NCBI GenBank assembly: GCA_035525785.1
Contig: DATLDQ010000155.1
Coordinates: 1 to 17,726, forward strand
Reading direction: 5' to 3'
Origin: CADEED01 sp035525785
Lineage (GTDB): Bacteria; Pseudomonadota; Gammaproteobacteria; Steroidobacterales; Steroidobacteraceae
Length of the DNA: 17,726 bases
Notes under the pieces: model-generated
The model's database searches: none
What the model saw: the letters and a program-made list of their open reading frames with translations, nothing else
What the model was told of the DNA's origin: nothing
In this document: positions 6,611 through 14,491 of the stretch, piece by piece
Numbering within the stretch: position 1 is the stretch's first letter
Layout: the number at the start of each line of letters is the position of its first letter
Program-made: the position numbers and the translations under genes

Positions 6611-8857
6611 ATGGCGAGAGAGACCTGGAAGCGGGCGCGGATTTTTGGATCGATAGTCGGCCCCGGCCTGACCTTCATTCTTGTATTGGCCCGACCCGTC
6701 GCCGCCGATGAACCGCCGTGCCCCGGGTCCACTCCCGCCGCCGAGGAAACCCGGCCCGCCCCGGTGAAACCCGCGGTCGATTCGTCCCGGGCGCCCATCA
6801 CCATCGACGCCGACGACGACGACTTCGAGTTCGACGCCAGCGGCAACGCCCGCCTGTGCGGCAATGTCGAGCTCCGCCAGGGCGAGCGCGTGATCCGCAC
6901 TGATTGCCTCGAATACAACGCCGCGACCGAGCGCGCCAAGCTCGAAGGCGGCGTGGAATATTCCGACACCACGGTGCACGTGCGCGGCGGCAACGGCACC
7001 TACTCGCCGGCCACGGGCGCGAGCATCGACGGCGCCGAGTTCGAGCTGCCGGACCGGAACGCGCGTGGCTCGGCCACCAGCCTCCAGGTCGACGGCCGGA
7101 CCAAGGTGACGCTCGCGGGCGTGTCGTTCACCACGTGCCCGGCCAACGACGTGGCGTGGGAGCTGCGCTCCGACGAGATCGAGCTCGACACGGAAGCGCG
7201 GCAGGGCACGAGCCGTGGCACCAGCGTGCGGTTCAAGAACGTGCCGATCTTCTACATGCCGTACATGAGCTTCCCGATCGGGCCGCAGCGCAAGAGCGGG
7301 TTCCTGTTCCCCGAGCCCGGCTACTCTTCGCGCAATGGCGCCGAGCTCCCCGTGCCTTACTACTGGAATATACGGTCGAACGTCGACTTCCTGGCGCAGC
7401 CGGTGTTCTACGGCCGGCGCGGCTTCGACTTCGGCGGCAAGCTGCGCTACCTCACGCTCAACCAGCGCGGCGAGTTCGACTTCGACTATCTACCGAACGA
7501 CGACATCCTCGGCATCGACCGCACGTTCGCGCACTGGGAGCACGTGGCCGAGCTGCCAGGCGAATGGCGCTTTCGCGTCGACGCCACCGACGCGGGCGAC
7601 GACGCCTGGTTCGAGGACTTCGCGCTCGGGCCCGAGGGCACCAGCGTGCCCTTCACCGAGCGGCTGGCCGAAGCGTCGTACCGCGACGAGAACTGGAACG
7701 TGCGCGCGCAGCTGCAGCACTTCCAGACCATCGACGAAGAACTGATCGCCGAGCAGCGCCCGTACGCGCGCACGCCGCGCGTGCTGGCGTCGGGCGACTG
7801 GGACTCGGGCCTCGGCGCCATCGAATACGGCTTCGACGCGGAGTTCGTGAACTTCGACCGCAACGTCGGCGTCACCGGCTGGCGCATGGACGTGGCGCCC
7901 CGCCTGGGCCTCGACTGGTCGGCGCCCGGCTTCTTCGTGCGCCCGTCGGCGGGCTATCGCTACACACAGTATTCGCTCGATCACACCACGCCCGGCGCCG
8001 AGGATTCACCCACGCGCTCGCTGCCGTTCGCCTCGCTCGATGCCGGGCTCGTCTTCGAGCGCAGCTCGGGCTCGCGCGGCCAGCGCCGCATGACGCTCGA
8101 GCCGCGCGCGCTCTATCTATACACGCCGTTCCGCGAACAGGACGACCTGCCCCTGTTCGACACCGGCCTGCCCGACCTCAACCTGGTGCAGCTGTATCGT
8201 ACCAACCGCTACGTCGGCGCGGACCGCGTCAACGACGCCAACCAGATGGCGTTCGGCCTCACCAGCCGGTTGTTCGATGCCGCCAGTGGCACGCAGTACG
8301 TGGCGGTGAGCGTCGGCCAGACTTACTACTTCGAACGTCCGCGCGTGGTGCTGCCCACGGAGACGCCGAGCGTGCGCGACACGTCGGACTTCATCGCGCA
8401 GCTGTCCCTCACGGGCTGGAAGAACTGGAACCTCGAGGCGGGTATCCAGTGGAACCCCGAAGACACGCGCAGTGAGCGCTCGCAATTCCGGCTGCAGTAC
8501 CGCCCCGGCGGCGATCGCGTGGTCAACCTCGCCTACCGCGCGCAGCGCGAGCGCCTCGAGCAGGTGGACGTGTCCGCGGCGTGGCCCATCGGCAAGCACT
8601 GGAATGCCTTCGGTCGCGTCGTGCACAGCCTGCGCGACGACTCGACGCTCGAGCGCTTCGCGGGCTTCGAATACAGCTCCTGCTGTTGGCGCATCCGCGC
8701 GGTCGCCCGGCGTTTTCTCTCGAACAACCAGGGCAGCCAGGAGACCGGCTTCCAGCTGCAGCTGGAACTGATCGGGATGGCCAGTGTCGGAACCGACACC
8801 AACGCTTTCCTGGAACGCTCAATTCGGGGATACTCGCCGGAAATCTCCCGGCGCTGA
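6611..8857 (+). CDS. lptD: LPS-assembly outer-membrane protein LptD
   Basis: The 748-residue precursor is the LptD beta-barrel that, with lipoprotein LptE, inserts lipopolysaccharide into the outer leaflet of the outer membrane. A signal peptide spans about residues 1-32. An OstA/LptA-like periplasmic domain runs from about 60 to 200. The hallmark segment from VPIFYMPYMSFPI through RKSGFL and the SSRNGAE-PYYWN block lies at about 210-255. The barrel fills the rest. The conserved disulfide cysteines are present: C37, C176 and the CysCys pair at 691-692. Two further cysteines (C83, C99) lie in the N-terminal domain. The ATG at 6611 is the only sensible start: it gives the signal peptide, and no start codon lies closely upstream in frame. 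It opens the string lptD-surA-pdxA-rsmA-apaG-apaH. Confidence 0.95.
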   Translation: MARETWKRARIFGSIVGPGLTFILVLARPVAADEPPCPGSTPAAEETRPAPVKPAVDSSRAPITIDADDDDFEFDASGNARLCGNVELRQGERVIRTDCLEYNAATERAKLEGGVEYSDTTVHVRGGNGTYSPATGASIDGAEFELPDRNARGSATSLQVDGRTKVTLAGVSFTTCPANDVAWELRSDEIELDTEARQGTSRGTSVRFKNVPIFYMPYMSFPIGPQRKSGFLFPEPGYSSRNGAELPVPYYWNIRSNVDFLAQPVFYGRRGFDFGGKLRYLTLNQRGEFDFDYLPNDDILGIDRTFAHWEHVAELPGEWRFRVDATDAGDDAWFEDFALGPEGTSVPFTERLAEASYRDENWNVRAQLQHFQTIDEELIAEQRPYARTPRVLASGDWDSGLGAIEYGFDAEFVNFDRNVGVTGWRMDVAPRLGLDWSAPGFFVRPSAGYRYTQYSLDHTTPGAEDSPTRSLPFASLDAGLVFERSSGSRGQRRMTLEPRALYLYTPFREQDDLPLFDTGLPDLNLVQLYRTNRYVGADRVNDANQMAFGLTSRLFDAASGTQYVAVSVGQTYYFERPRVVLPTETPSVRDTSDFIAQLSLTGWKNWNLEAGIQWNPEDTRSERSQFRLQYRPGGDRVVNLAYRAQRERLEQVDVSAAWPIGKHWNAFGRVVHSLRDDSTLERFAGFEYSSCCWRIRAVARRFLSNNQGSQETGFQLQLELIGMASVGTDTNAFLERSIRGYSPEISRR

Positions 8858-8868
8858 AAGACAACTAC

Positions 8869-10188
8869 ATGATCCATAAAGTTTTTTCGCGCGGCTGGCT
8901 CCTTCTCATTGCCGCCGCCTTTGCCGCTCCCGTCGCCCTCGCGCAGACCCGTGAAGCCTCGAGCTCCGGCGAGTTGCTCGACCGCGTGGCGGCGACCGTC
9001 AACGAAGGCGTGGTGCTGTCGAGCGAAGTCGATGAGCAGATGATGATGCTCACCGACCGCCTGCGTCAGCAGAAGCTGGAGATGCCGCCGCAGAACGTGC
9101 TGCGCCAACAGGTGATCGAGCGCCTGGTGCTGCAGGAGCTGCAGATGCAGCGCGCGAACCGCGCCGGCATCAAGGTCTCGGACGAGATCCTCAACAACGC
9201 GCTGCGTGATCTCGCCGAGCAGAATCGCATCCCGCTCGCGCAGCTGCCCGAGGCGCTGGCCTCGCAGGGCATCGACTACGCGAGCTACCGCGATGGCCTG
9301 CGCAAGGAGCTCGCCATGCAGATGCTCCGCCAGCGCGACGTGTTCGCGCGCATCAGCGTGAGCCCGCGCGAGATCGACCAGTTCCTCGAGCGGCAGAAGA
9401 AAGCCCCGTCGGCGGAGAACGAGTACAACATCTCGCACATCCTCATCGCCGTGCCACAGGCCGCGACGCCAGAGCAGCTCGAAGAAGCCGAGCGCAAGGC
9501 CAACGAGGTGTACCAGAAAGCCACGGGCGGCGAAGACTTCGCGCGCCTGGCCGTGACCAACTCGAATGCGCAGACCGCACTCGAAGGCGGCGCGCTGGGA
9601 TGGCGCAAGGGGCCGGAGCTGCCGACGTTCTTCGGTGACGTGGTTGCCACGCTCAAGGCCGGCGACGTCAGCAAGCCCGTCCGCACGCCCACGGGTTTCC
9701 ACATCATCAAGGTCAACGACATCCGCGGCAACGCCTCGTCGAGCATCATCAACCAGGTGCACGTGCGCCACATCCTGCTCAAGCCCAATGAGCTGCAGGA
9801 CGACGCCACCGTGCAGCAGAAGCTCAACTCGATCCGCGATCGCATCCTCAACAAGGGCGAGAACTTCACCGCCGTCGCCTCGGTGGTCTCCGAAGATCCG
9901 GGCTCGGCCGCCGAGGGCGGCGACATGGGCTGGACCAGTCCCGGCGCCTTCGTTCCCGAATTCGAGAAGCAGGTCGCGCAGCTGCAGCCCGAAGAGATCA
10001 GCATGCCGTTCCGCACGCAGTTCGGCTGGCACATCGTGCAGTTGTTAGGCCGCCGCCAGTTCGACAACACGCAGGACATGGCGCGGCAGAAGGCCTTCCA
10101 GGCGCTGCGCGAATCCAAGGCCGACGAAGAGACCGAGTTGTGGCTGCGTCGCCTGCGTGACGAGGCGTACGTCGAGTACAAGCTCTGA
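8869..10188 (+). CDS. surA: Periplasmic chaperone and peptidyl-prolyl isomerase SurA
   Basis: The 439-residue precursor begins with a signal peptide (hydrophobic residues 10-24, ALAQ before the cleavage point at about 25). A SurA N-terminal chaperone domain follows (about 34-175; LLDRVAATVNEGVVLSSEVD is diagnostic). Two parvulin domains come next: the first from about 185 to 286 (YNISHILI to GFHIIKVND), the second from about 296 to 394 (VHVRHILL to GWHIVQLL), then a short C-terminal helix. SurA escorts outer-membrane proteins, including LptD, across the periplasm to the Bam complex, so its place 11 bp after lptD is functionally logical. Its length matches E. coli SurA (about 428). The ATG at 8869 is fixed by the signal peptide. 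Confidence 0.95.
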   Translation: MIHKVFSRGWLLLIAAAFAAPVALAQTREASSSGELLDRVAATVNEGVVLSSEVDEQMMMLTDRLRQQKLEMPPQNVLRQQVIERLVLQELQMQRANRAGIKVSDEILNNALRDLAEQNRIPLAQLPEALASQGIDYASYRDGLRKELAMQMLRQRDVFARISVSPREIDQFLERQKKAPSAENEYNISHILIAVPQAATPEQLEEAERKANEVYQKATGGEDFARLAVTNSNAQTALEGGALGWRKGPELPTFFGDVVATLKAGDVSKPVRTPTGFHIIKVNDIRGNASSSIINQVHVRHILLKPNELQDDATVQQKLNSIRDRILNKGENFTAVASVVSEDPGSAAEGGDMGWTSPGAFVPEFEKQVAQLQPEEISMPFRTQFGWHIVQLLGRRQFDNTQDMARQKAFQALRESKADEETELWLRRLRDEAYVEYKL

Positions 10189-11181
10189 GTGGCCACCCAG
10201 GCCATCGCCGTCACCGCGGGTGAGCCCGCCGGCATCGGCCCGGATCTGTGTCTCGCGCTCGCCGGGCTGTCACTCGCCGGCCGGTCTTCCGCTGAAGAGT
10301 TCACCCATCCGCTGACGATCCTCGGCAGCCGCGAGCTCCTGACCGCGCGCGCGCGCATGCTCGGCCTCGAGCTCGATCTCCCCGACTACCGTCCCGGCCA
10401 GACCACCGGCGCGTCGATACTCGACATCCCGCTGACCGCGCCCTGCGTCGCCGGCCGCCTCGACCCGGTGAACGCCCGCCACGTGCTCGGCATGCTCGAC
10501 CGCGCCATCGACGGCGCCGCGAGCGGCGAGTTTGCCGCGATCGTCACCGCGCCGGTGCAGAAGAGCGTGATCAACGATGCCGGCGTGCCGTTCACCGGCC
10601 ATACCGAATACCTCGCGGATCGCACGCGTGCCGCTCACCCCGTGATGCTGCTGGCCGCCGACAACCTGCGCGTGGCGCTCGCCACCACGCATCTGCCCCT
10701 GCGTGCGGTGAGCGATGCCATCACCGCGCCGCTGCTCGACACCACGCTGCGCATCATCGACGAGGATGTGCGCCGCCTCTGGGGCATCGCGCGTCCGCGC
10801 ATCGCGGTGTGCGGGCTCAATCCGCACGCCGGCGAAAACGGCCACCTGGGCACCGAGGATCGCGACGTCATCGCGCCCGCCATCGAGCGCGCCCGAGCGG
10901 CCGGCATGCTGGTCGACGGCCCGCTGCCCGCCGACACCGTGTTCGTGCCGCGCAACCTGTCTAACTACGACGTGGTGCTGGCCATGTTCCACGACCAGGG
11001 CCTGCCGGTACTCAAGCACGCGGGCTTCGGTCACGCGGTCAACGTCACGTTGGGCCTGCCCGTGGTACGCACCTCGGTGGACCACGGCACGGCCCTCGAT
11101 CTCGCCGGCACCGGCCGCGCCGACCCCGGAAGCCTGGTCGCCGCCACGAAGCTCGCCATGCTTTTCGCCTCGCGCGCCTGA
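10189..11181 (+). CDS. pdxA: 4-hydroxythreonine-4-phosphate dehydrogenase PdxA
   Basis: The 330-residue enzyme oxidises 4-phosphohydroxy-L-threonine in the DXP-dependent route to pyridoxal 5'-phosphate. The family start is clear: TAGEPAGIGPDL (9-20). The substrate-binding HTE lies at 138-140 (FTGHTEYLA), and the three metal-binding histidines are at 168 (THLP), 213 (NPHAGENG) and 268 (FHDQGLP), at E. coli-like spacing. The GTG start at 10189 begins directly after the surA TGA with no intervening base, which indicates translational coupling. The product supplies the cofactor for PLP enzymes such as the kynureninase encoded further right, though the gene order itself is the usual housekeeping one. 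Confidence 0.95.
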   Translation: MATQAIAVTAGEPAGIGPDLCLALAGLSLAGRSSAEEFTHPLTILGSRELLTARARMLGLELDLPDYRPGQTTGASILDIPLTAPCVAGRLDPVNARHVLGMLDRAIDGAASGEFAAIVTAPVQKSVINDAGVPFTGHTEYLADRTRAAHPVMLLAADNLRVALATTHLPLRAVSDAITAPLLDTTLRIIDEDVRRLWGIARPRIAVCGLNPHAGENGHLGTEDRDVIAPAIERARAAGMLVDGPLPADTVFVPRNLSNYDVVLAMFHDQGLPVLKHAGFGHAVNVTLGLPVVRTSVDHGTALDLAGTGRADPGSLVAATKLAMLFASRA

Positions 11182-11197
11182 AGCGCGGCCGTACCCC

Positions 11198-11974
11198 GTG
11201 CCATTCGCCCGCAAACGATTCGGTCAGCACTTCCTGCACGACCGCTCGGTGCTCGACCGCATCGCGCGCGAGATCGCGCCCTCGCCCGAAGACGCGCTGG
11301 TCGAGATCGGCCCGGGCCGCGGCGCGCTGACCGAGCGTCTGCTCGGCACCTCCCGCTCGCTCGACGTCGTGGAGATCGACCGCGACCTCGCCGCGGAGCT
11401 GCGCGTCCGCTGGGGAGCGGATGCGAGCTTTCACCTGCACGAGGCCGACGCGCTCGACTACGACTTCAAGGCGCTTTCCGCCGCACGCGGCACACGCCTG
11501 CGGGTGATCGGCAACCTGCCTTACAACATCTCGACCCCGCTGCTGTTCCATCTCGCGGCCGCCCACGAGGGCATCCACGACCTGCACGTGATGCTGCAGA
11601 AAGAAGTGATCGACCGCATCGCCGCCGCGCCGGGCAGCGACGCGTATGGCCGGCTCACCGTGATGCTCGCGCCGTGGTTCGAGGCGCGGCACCTCTTCGA
11701 CGTCGGCCCCGGTGCCTTCACGCCACCACCGCGCGTGTGGTCTGCCGTGGCCCGGCTCACGGTGCGACGCGAGCCCGCATTCGCGCTGCCGCCGGCTTTC
11801 GCGCGCACGGTGTCGGCGGCGTTCTCGCACCGTCGCAAGACTTTGCGCAACGCGCTTCGCGCCATTCTGGACCTCGAAGACATCGCCGCCGCCGGCATCG
11901 ACCCCGGCGTACGACCCGAGACTCTCACGCCCGCGGACTTCGCGCGCCTCGCCGCGCGTGTGAAAGAACAGTAG
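11198..11974 (+). CDS. rsmA: 16S rRNA adenine dimethyltransferase RsmA/KsgA
   Basis: The 258-residue protein dimethylates two adjacent adenosines near the 3' end of 16S rRNA during late small-subunit assembly. The N-terminus reads RKRFGQHFLHD (5-15), the standard family opening. The SAM-binding loop is VEIGPGRGALT (35-45), the acidic residue contacting the SAM ribose is in VVEIDRD (57-63), and the catalytic motif IV is NLPYNIS (106-112). The C-terminal domain has the usual RRKTLRNAL-type basic helix. The GTG at 11198 was chosen because it gives the expected MPFARKRFGQ start, 16 bp after pdxA. Loss of this gene confers kasugamycin resistance in other bacteria. Confidence 0.95.
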   Translation: MPFARKRFGQHFLHDRSVLDRIAREIAPSPEDALVEIGPGRGALTERLLGTSRSLDVVEIDRDLAAELRVRWGADASFHLHEADALDYDFKALSAARGTRLRVIGNLPYNISTPLLFHLAAAHEGIHDLHVMLQKEVIDRIAAAPGSDAYGRLTVMLAPWFEARHLFDVGPGAFTPPPRVWSAVARLTVRREPAFALPPAFARTVSAAFSHRRKTLRNALRAILDLEDIAAAGIDPGVRPETLTPADFARLAARVKEQ

Positions 11975-11994
11975 TCCGGTATCATTCGTCTCGC

Positions 11995-12375
11995 ATGCAG
12001 ACGACCCAGCACAAGATCCGCGTCGACGTCGACACCTCGTATCTCGCCGAGCAATCGAACCCCGGCGAACGCCGCTACGTGTTCTCGTACACCATCACCA
12101 TTCGCAACGAAGGCAGCGTGCCCGCGCGGCTGCTCACGCGGCACTGGGTCATCACCGACTCGAACGGCAAAGTGCAGGAAGTGCGCGGCGAAGGCGTGGT
12201 GGGTGAGCAGCCCTATCTCAAGCCCGGGCAGGGCTTCCGCTATTCCAGCGGCGCCGTGCTCGATACGCCGGTGGGCGCCATGCAGGGCAGCTACCAGATG
12301 GTCACCGACGACGGTCAGCAGTTCGATGCGCCCATCGCGGCCTTCCGGCTCGCCATGCCCGGGCTGCTCAACTAG
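11995..12375 (+). CDS. apaG: ApaG/CorD domain protein
   Basis: The 126-residue protein matches ApaG in size and sequence: a fibronectin-III-like beta-sandwich with YVFSYTITIRNEG (29-41), LLTRHWVITDSNGK (46-59) and VRGEGVVGEQP-LKPGQGF-YSSG further on. ApaG proteins are small cytosolic proteins of uncertain function, with a pyrophosphate-binding proposal from structural work, and are commonly encoded next to apaH as here. The ATG at 11995 lies 20 bp after rsmA. A TATCAT hexamer at 11980-11985 in that gap could be a weak internal -10, but no matching -35 is seen. The apaH start follows 10 bp after the TAG stop. Confidence 0.94.
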   Translation: MQTTQHKIRVDVDTSYLAEQSNPGERRYVFSYTITIRNEGSVPARLLTRHWVITDSNGKVQEVRGEGVVGEQPYLKPGQGFRYSSGAVLDTPVGAMQGSYQMVTDDGQQFDAPIAAFRLAMPGLLN

Positions 12376-12385
12376 GCCATTCGAA

Positions 12386-13222
12386 TTGGCCCGCTACGCC
12401 ATCGGCGACATCCAGGGCTGCTGCGACGAGCTCAAGGCGCTACTCGCGCGATGTCACTTCTCCGCCGACCGCGACGAGCTCTGGTTCGTGGGCGACCTGG
12501 TGAACCGCGGACCCCGATCGCTCGAGACGCTGCGCTTCGTGCGGTCGCTCGGCGCCGGCGCTACCGTGGTGCTGGGCAACCACGACCTGCACCTGCTGGC
12601 CGTGGCGCATTCCAAGCGCAAGCGGAAGGACGGCGACACGCTCGACGATATCCTCGACGCGCCCGACCGCGACCAGCTGCTCGAGTGGTTGTCAGGCCGG
12701 CCGCTCGCGGTGTACGACGAGCCGCGCGGGGATTTCCTCGTGCATGCCGGCCTCGTGCCCGACTGGACGCCCCGCGCCGCCGCGAAGCTCGCGCGCGAAG
12801 TCGAAGCCGTGCTGCGCGAAGATCCGCGCGCGCTGTTCGACGCCATGTACGGCAACAAGCCCGACCGGTGGAACGAGAACCTGCGTGGCATGGACCGCCT
12901 GCGCTTCGTCATCAACGCATTCACGCGCATGCGGTTCTGCCATGCCGATGGCACTGTCGACCTGAAAGCGAAGGGAGCGCCCGGTGAGCAACCGGAGCAC
13001 CTGCTGCCCTGGTTCGACGTCCCCGGACGCAAGAGCGCCGACGTGCGCGTGGTCTGCGGTCATTGGTCGACGCTGGGTTTGAAGCGCCGCCGCGATCTTC
13101 TGGCGCTCGATACGGGCTGCGTGTGGGGCGGAGCCCTCACCGCGGTGAACCTCGATGCCGACGAACCGCCCGTGCAGCTCGCGTGCTCAGGGCATCAGTT
13201 GCCGGGTGGCGGCGAAGGTTGA
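12386..13222 (+). CDS. apaH: Symmetrical diadenosine tetraphosphatase ApaH
   Basis: The 278-residue metallophosphatase splits Ap4A into two ADP and also acts on related alarmones and Np4-capped RNA. All calcineurin-type motifs are present: GDIQGC (7-12), GDLVNRGPRS (36-45), GNHDLH (64-69) and VHAGLVP (119-125), with VCGHWS and LDTGCVWGGALTA near the C-terminus. The start is TTG at 12386, giving the expected MARYAIGDIQG. No ATG or GTG fits, because the next candidates fall inside the first metal motif region. No clear Shine-Dalgarno is seen, so initiation may depend on coupling to apaG. The last 28 bp overlap the convergent lipoprotein gene. Confidence 0.95.
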   Translation: MARYAIGDIQGCCDELKALLARCHFSADRDELWFVGDLVNRGPRSLETLRFVRSLGAGATVVLGNHDLHLLAVAHSKRKRKDGDTLDDILDAPDRDQLLEWLSGRPLAVYDEPRGDFLVHAGLVPDWTPRAAAKLAREVEAVLREDPRALFDAMYGNKPDRWNENLRGMDRLRFVINAFTRMRFCHADGTVDLKAKGAPGEQPEHLLPWFDVPGRKSADVRVVCGHWSTLGLKRRRDLLALDTGCVWGGALTAVNLDADEPPVQLACSGHQLPGGGEG

Positions 13223-13836
13223 GCTGCCTCGGCCGGCGACACGATGTCGTTGGCCTTCCGCGTGCCTTCGGATTGTTCCACCGCGCCTTCCGCCGAATTC
13301 TTCGGCACTTCGGTGGGCGACACGAATTCCGGGGACGGCGGCGTCTCGGGCGCGGGCTCCGCGAACACCGGCACCGGGCCCCACGCGATGTAGATAGCCG
13401 CAGTCTTCGGCGTGTAGAGGCTCGAGGCCAGCTCGATGTCCACGGGCTTCGCGCCCTCGCCGGACACCGGCAGGATGTTGCGTTCCTCGGCCTGCACCTC
13501 GAGTTGCCCGACGCTGCCGGGCCGCACGCGTACCGCCACGCGCACCGGCCAGGTGGTTTCATCCGGCAGGCGGGCCGAGAGGCTGCCCTGCCCCGAAACG
13601 CCCGAGAGGTCGATGACCAGCGTATTGCGCACCCAGTACTGCGGGTAGGTCGCGCCCGAGCCATCGGCATTCAGCAGCGTGAGCTCGTTGACCGCGTCGG
13701 GGCCGGATTTCGGCTTCTTGTAGAAGGGCCAGATCTTCGGCATGTGCACCGAGGGCATGTGCATCGACCCGCAGGCCGTGAGGGCCAGGCAGCAGGCAGC
13801 GGCGACTAACATGGCGCGGGCGAGGCGGACTTTCAT
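13195..13836 (-). CDS. Predicted outer-membrane or periplasmic lipoprotein of unknown function
   Basis: I do not recognise a family. The 213-residue precursor has a textbook lipoprotein signal: basic start (MKVRLAR), hydrophobic core and lipobox LTAC with the modified Cys at 22. The residue after it is Gly, which does not predict inner-membrane retention. A short His/Met/Pro-rich stretch (MHMPSVHMPKIWPF, residues 25-38) follows the lipid anchor and could bind a metal, though this is speculative. The middle (about 50-155) looks like beta-strands. The C-terminus (about 160-213) is a Pro/Glu/Ser-rich low-complexity tail. An ATG further upstream in frame at 13911 was rejected because it would bury the lipobox. 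The gene stands alone between convergent apaH and the divergent kynurenine cluster. Confidence 0.8.
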   Translation of the reverse strand: MKVRLARAMLVAAACCLALTACGSMHMPSVHMPKIWPFYKKPKSGPDAVNELTLLNADGSGATYPQYWVRNTLVIDLSGVSGQGSLSARLPDETTWPVRVAVRVRPGSVGQLEVQAEERNILPVSGEGAKPVDIELASSLYTPKTAAIYIAWGPVPVFAEPAPETPPSPEFVSPTEVPKNSAEGAVEQSEGTRKANDIVSPAEAAQPSPPPGN

Positions 13837-13965
13837 GGGCCGCAACCATATCACGGCCCCCGCGCCCCTAGCCCGAAAGGGCATGACGCCGGGCAGCGAC
13901 ATCGTGGCCAAATGTGGAGAGGATCACATCACCGCGTATGATCGGACCCCTGCGCGCGAGGCGAC
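13837..13965. promoter_or_regulatory. Divergent intergenic region ahead of the kynurenine cluster
   Basis: At 129 bp this is the longest non-coding stretch in the window and must hold the promoters for the lipoprotein gene and the kynurenine genes. It contains a GCCC-GAAA-GGGC hairpin (13871-13882) and an inverted repeat GATCA/TGATC (13922-13926 and 13939-13943, 12-base spacer) whose right arm overlaps a TATGAT hexamer (13937-13942), a possible -10 for the rightward genes. No good -35 is visible. A GAGG at 13958-13961 is a likely ribosome-binding site for the dioxygenase. Confidence 0.35.
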
Positions 13966-14487
13966 ATGCGAGAACTCAAACCCTTCAATTTCCGGCGTTG
14001 GATCGACGAGCACCGTCACCTGCTCAAGCCACCCGTGGGCAACAAGCTCGTGTTCACGGACAGCGAGTTCATCATCATGGTGGTGGGCGGTCCGAACAGC
14101 CGCAAGGATTTCCACGTCGACCCGGGCGAGGAGTTCTTCTACCAGCTCGAAGGCGGCATCACGCTCGCGACCGTGCAGGATGGCAAGCGCGTGGACATCC
14201 CGATCGACGAAGGCGAGATCTTCCTGCTGCCGCCCAACATGCCGCACTCGCCGCGCCGGCCGGCCAACACCGTCGGGCTCGTCATCGAGCGCAACCGCCG
14301 GCCGGGCGAGCGCGATGGCTTCCAGTGGTACTGCGAGAGCTGCGGCCACAAGCTGCATGAGGAGTTCGCCGAGATCACGAACATCGAGACGCAGCTGCCG
14401 CCCATCTTCGACCGGTTCTTCGGCAATCCCGCGCATCTCGAGTGCCGCAATTGCGGCACAGTGATGGAAAAACCCGCCCCCAAGTGA
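13966..14487 (+). CDS. nbaC: 3-hydroxyanthranilate 3,4-dioxygenase
   Basis: The 173-residue cupin opens the ring of 3-hydroxyanthranilate to 2-amino-3-carboxymuconate semialdehyde, which cyclises to quinolinate. The iron ligands H50, E56 and H94 are visible (DFHVDPGEEFF and MPHSPRRP). Substrate-binding Arg46 and Arg98 and Glu108 are also present. The bacterial-type C-terminal rubredoxin-like metal site is intact, with CESC (123-126) and CRNC (160-163). Length and spacing match the Cupriavidus enzyme closely. The ATG at 13966 is preceded by GAGG four bases upstream. It heads a tight rightward string with the formamidase-like, kynureninase and monooxygenase genes. The product goes either to NAD via quinolinate or to degradation; with no semialdehyde decarboxylase in view, the NAD role is favoured but not proven. 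Confidence 0.94.
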   Translation: MRELKPFNFRRWIDEHRHLLKPPVGNKLVFTDSEFIIMVVGGPNSRKDFHVDPGEEFFYQLEGGITLATVQDGKRVDIPIDEGEIFLLPPNMPHSPRRPANTVGLVIERNRRPGERDGFQWYCESCGHKLHEEFAEITNIETQLPPIFDRFFGNPAHLECRNCGTVMEKPAPK

Positions 14488-14491
14488 CCAC

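Noticed and set aside
6904..8475. A 523-codon plus-strand open frame inside lptD in another frame
   Set aside because: The product is almost all Arg, Ala and His with no domain. The LptD frame carries all conserved blocks.
8533..10032. A 499-codon minus-strand open frame opposite lptD and surA
   Set aside because: It is a codon-bias shadow of surA with no start signal or recognisable domain. It spans the lptD-surA boundary, where the sense genes fully explain the sequence.
11957..11985. TATCAT before apaG as an internal promoter
   Set aside because: No hexamer resembling a -35 occurs at proper distance, and the genes are closely spaced in a conserved operon. It is mentioned in the apaG entry but not called.
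13063..13809. A 248-codon plus-strand frame across the end of apaH and the lipoprotein gene
   Set aside because: It is Arg-rich and lacks motifs. Both flanking real genes (ApaH C-terminus, lipobox protein) account for the DNA.
4503..13812. The rare TTA leucine codons are mostly followed by G (as GTTAG or similar), which suggested a hidden sequence motif
   Set aside because: By eye about five of six such codons fit, but one (near 2463) is followed by C. The count is too small, and GTTAG is not more common than base composition predicts.
13871..13882. GCCC-GAAA-GGGC hairpin as a possible terminator
   Set aside because: The stem has only four base pairs, is followed by no T run, and lies between divergent genes where no terminator is needed.
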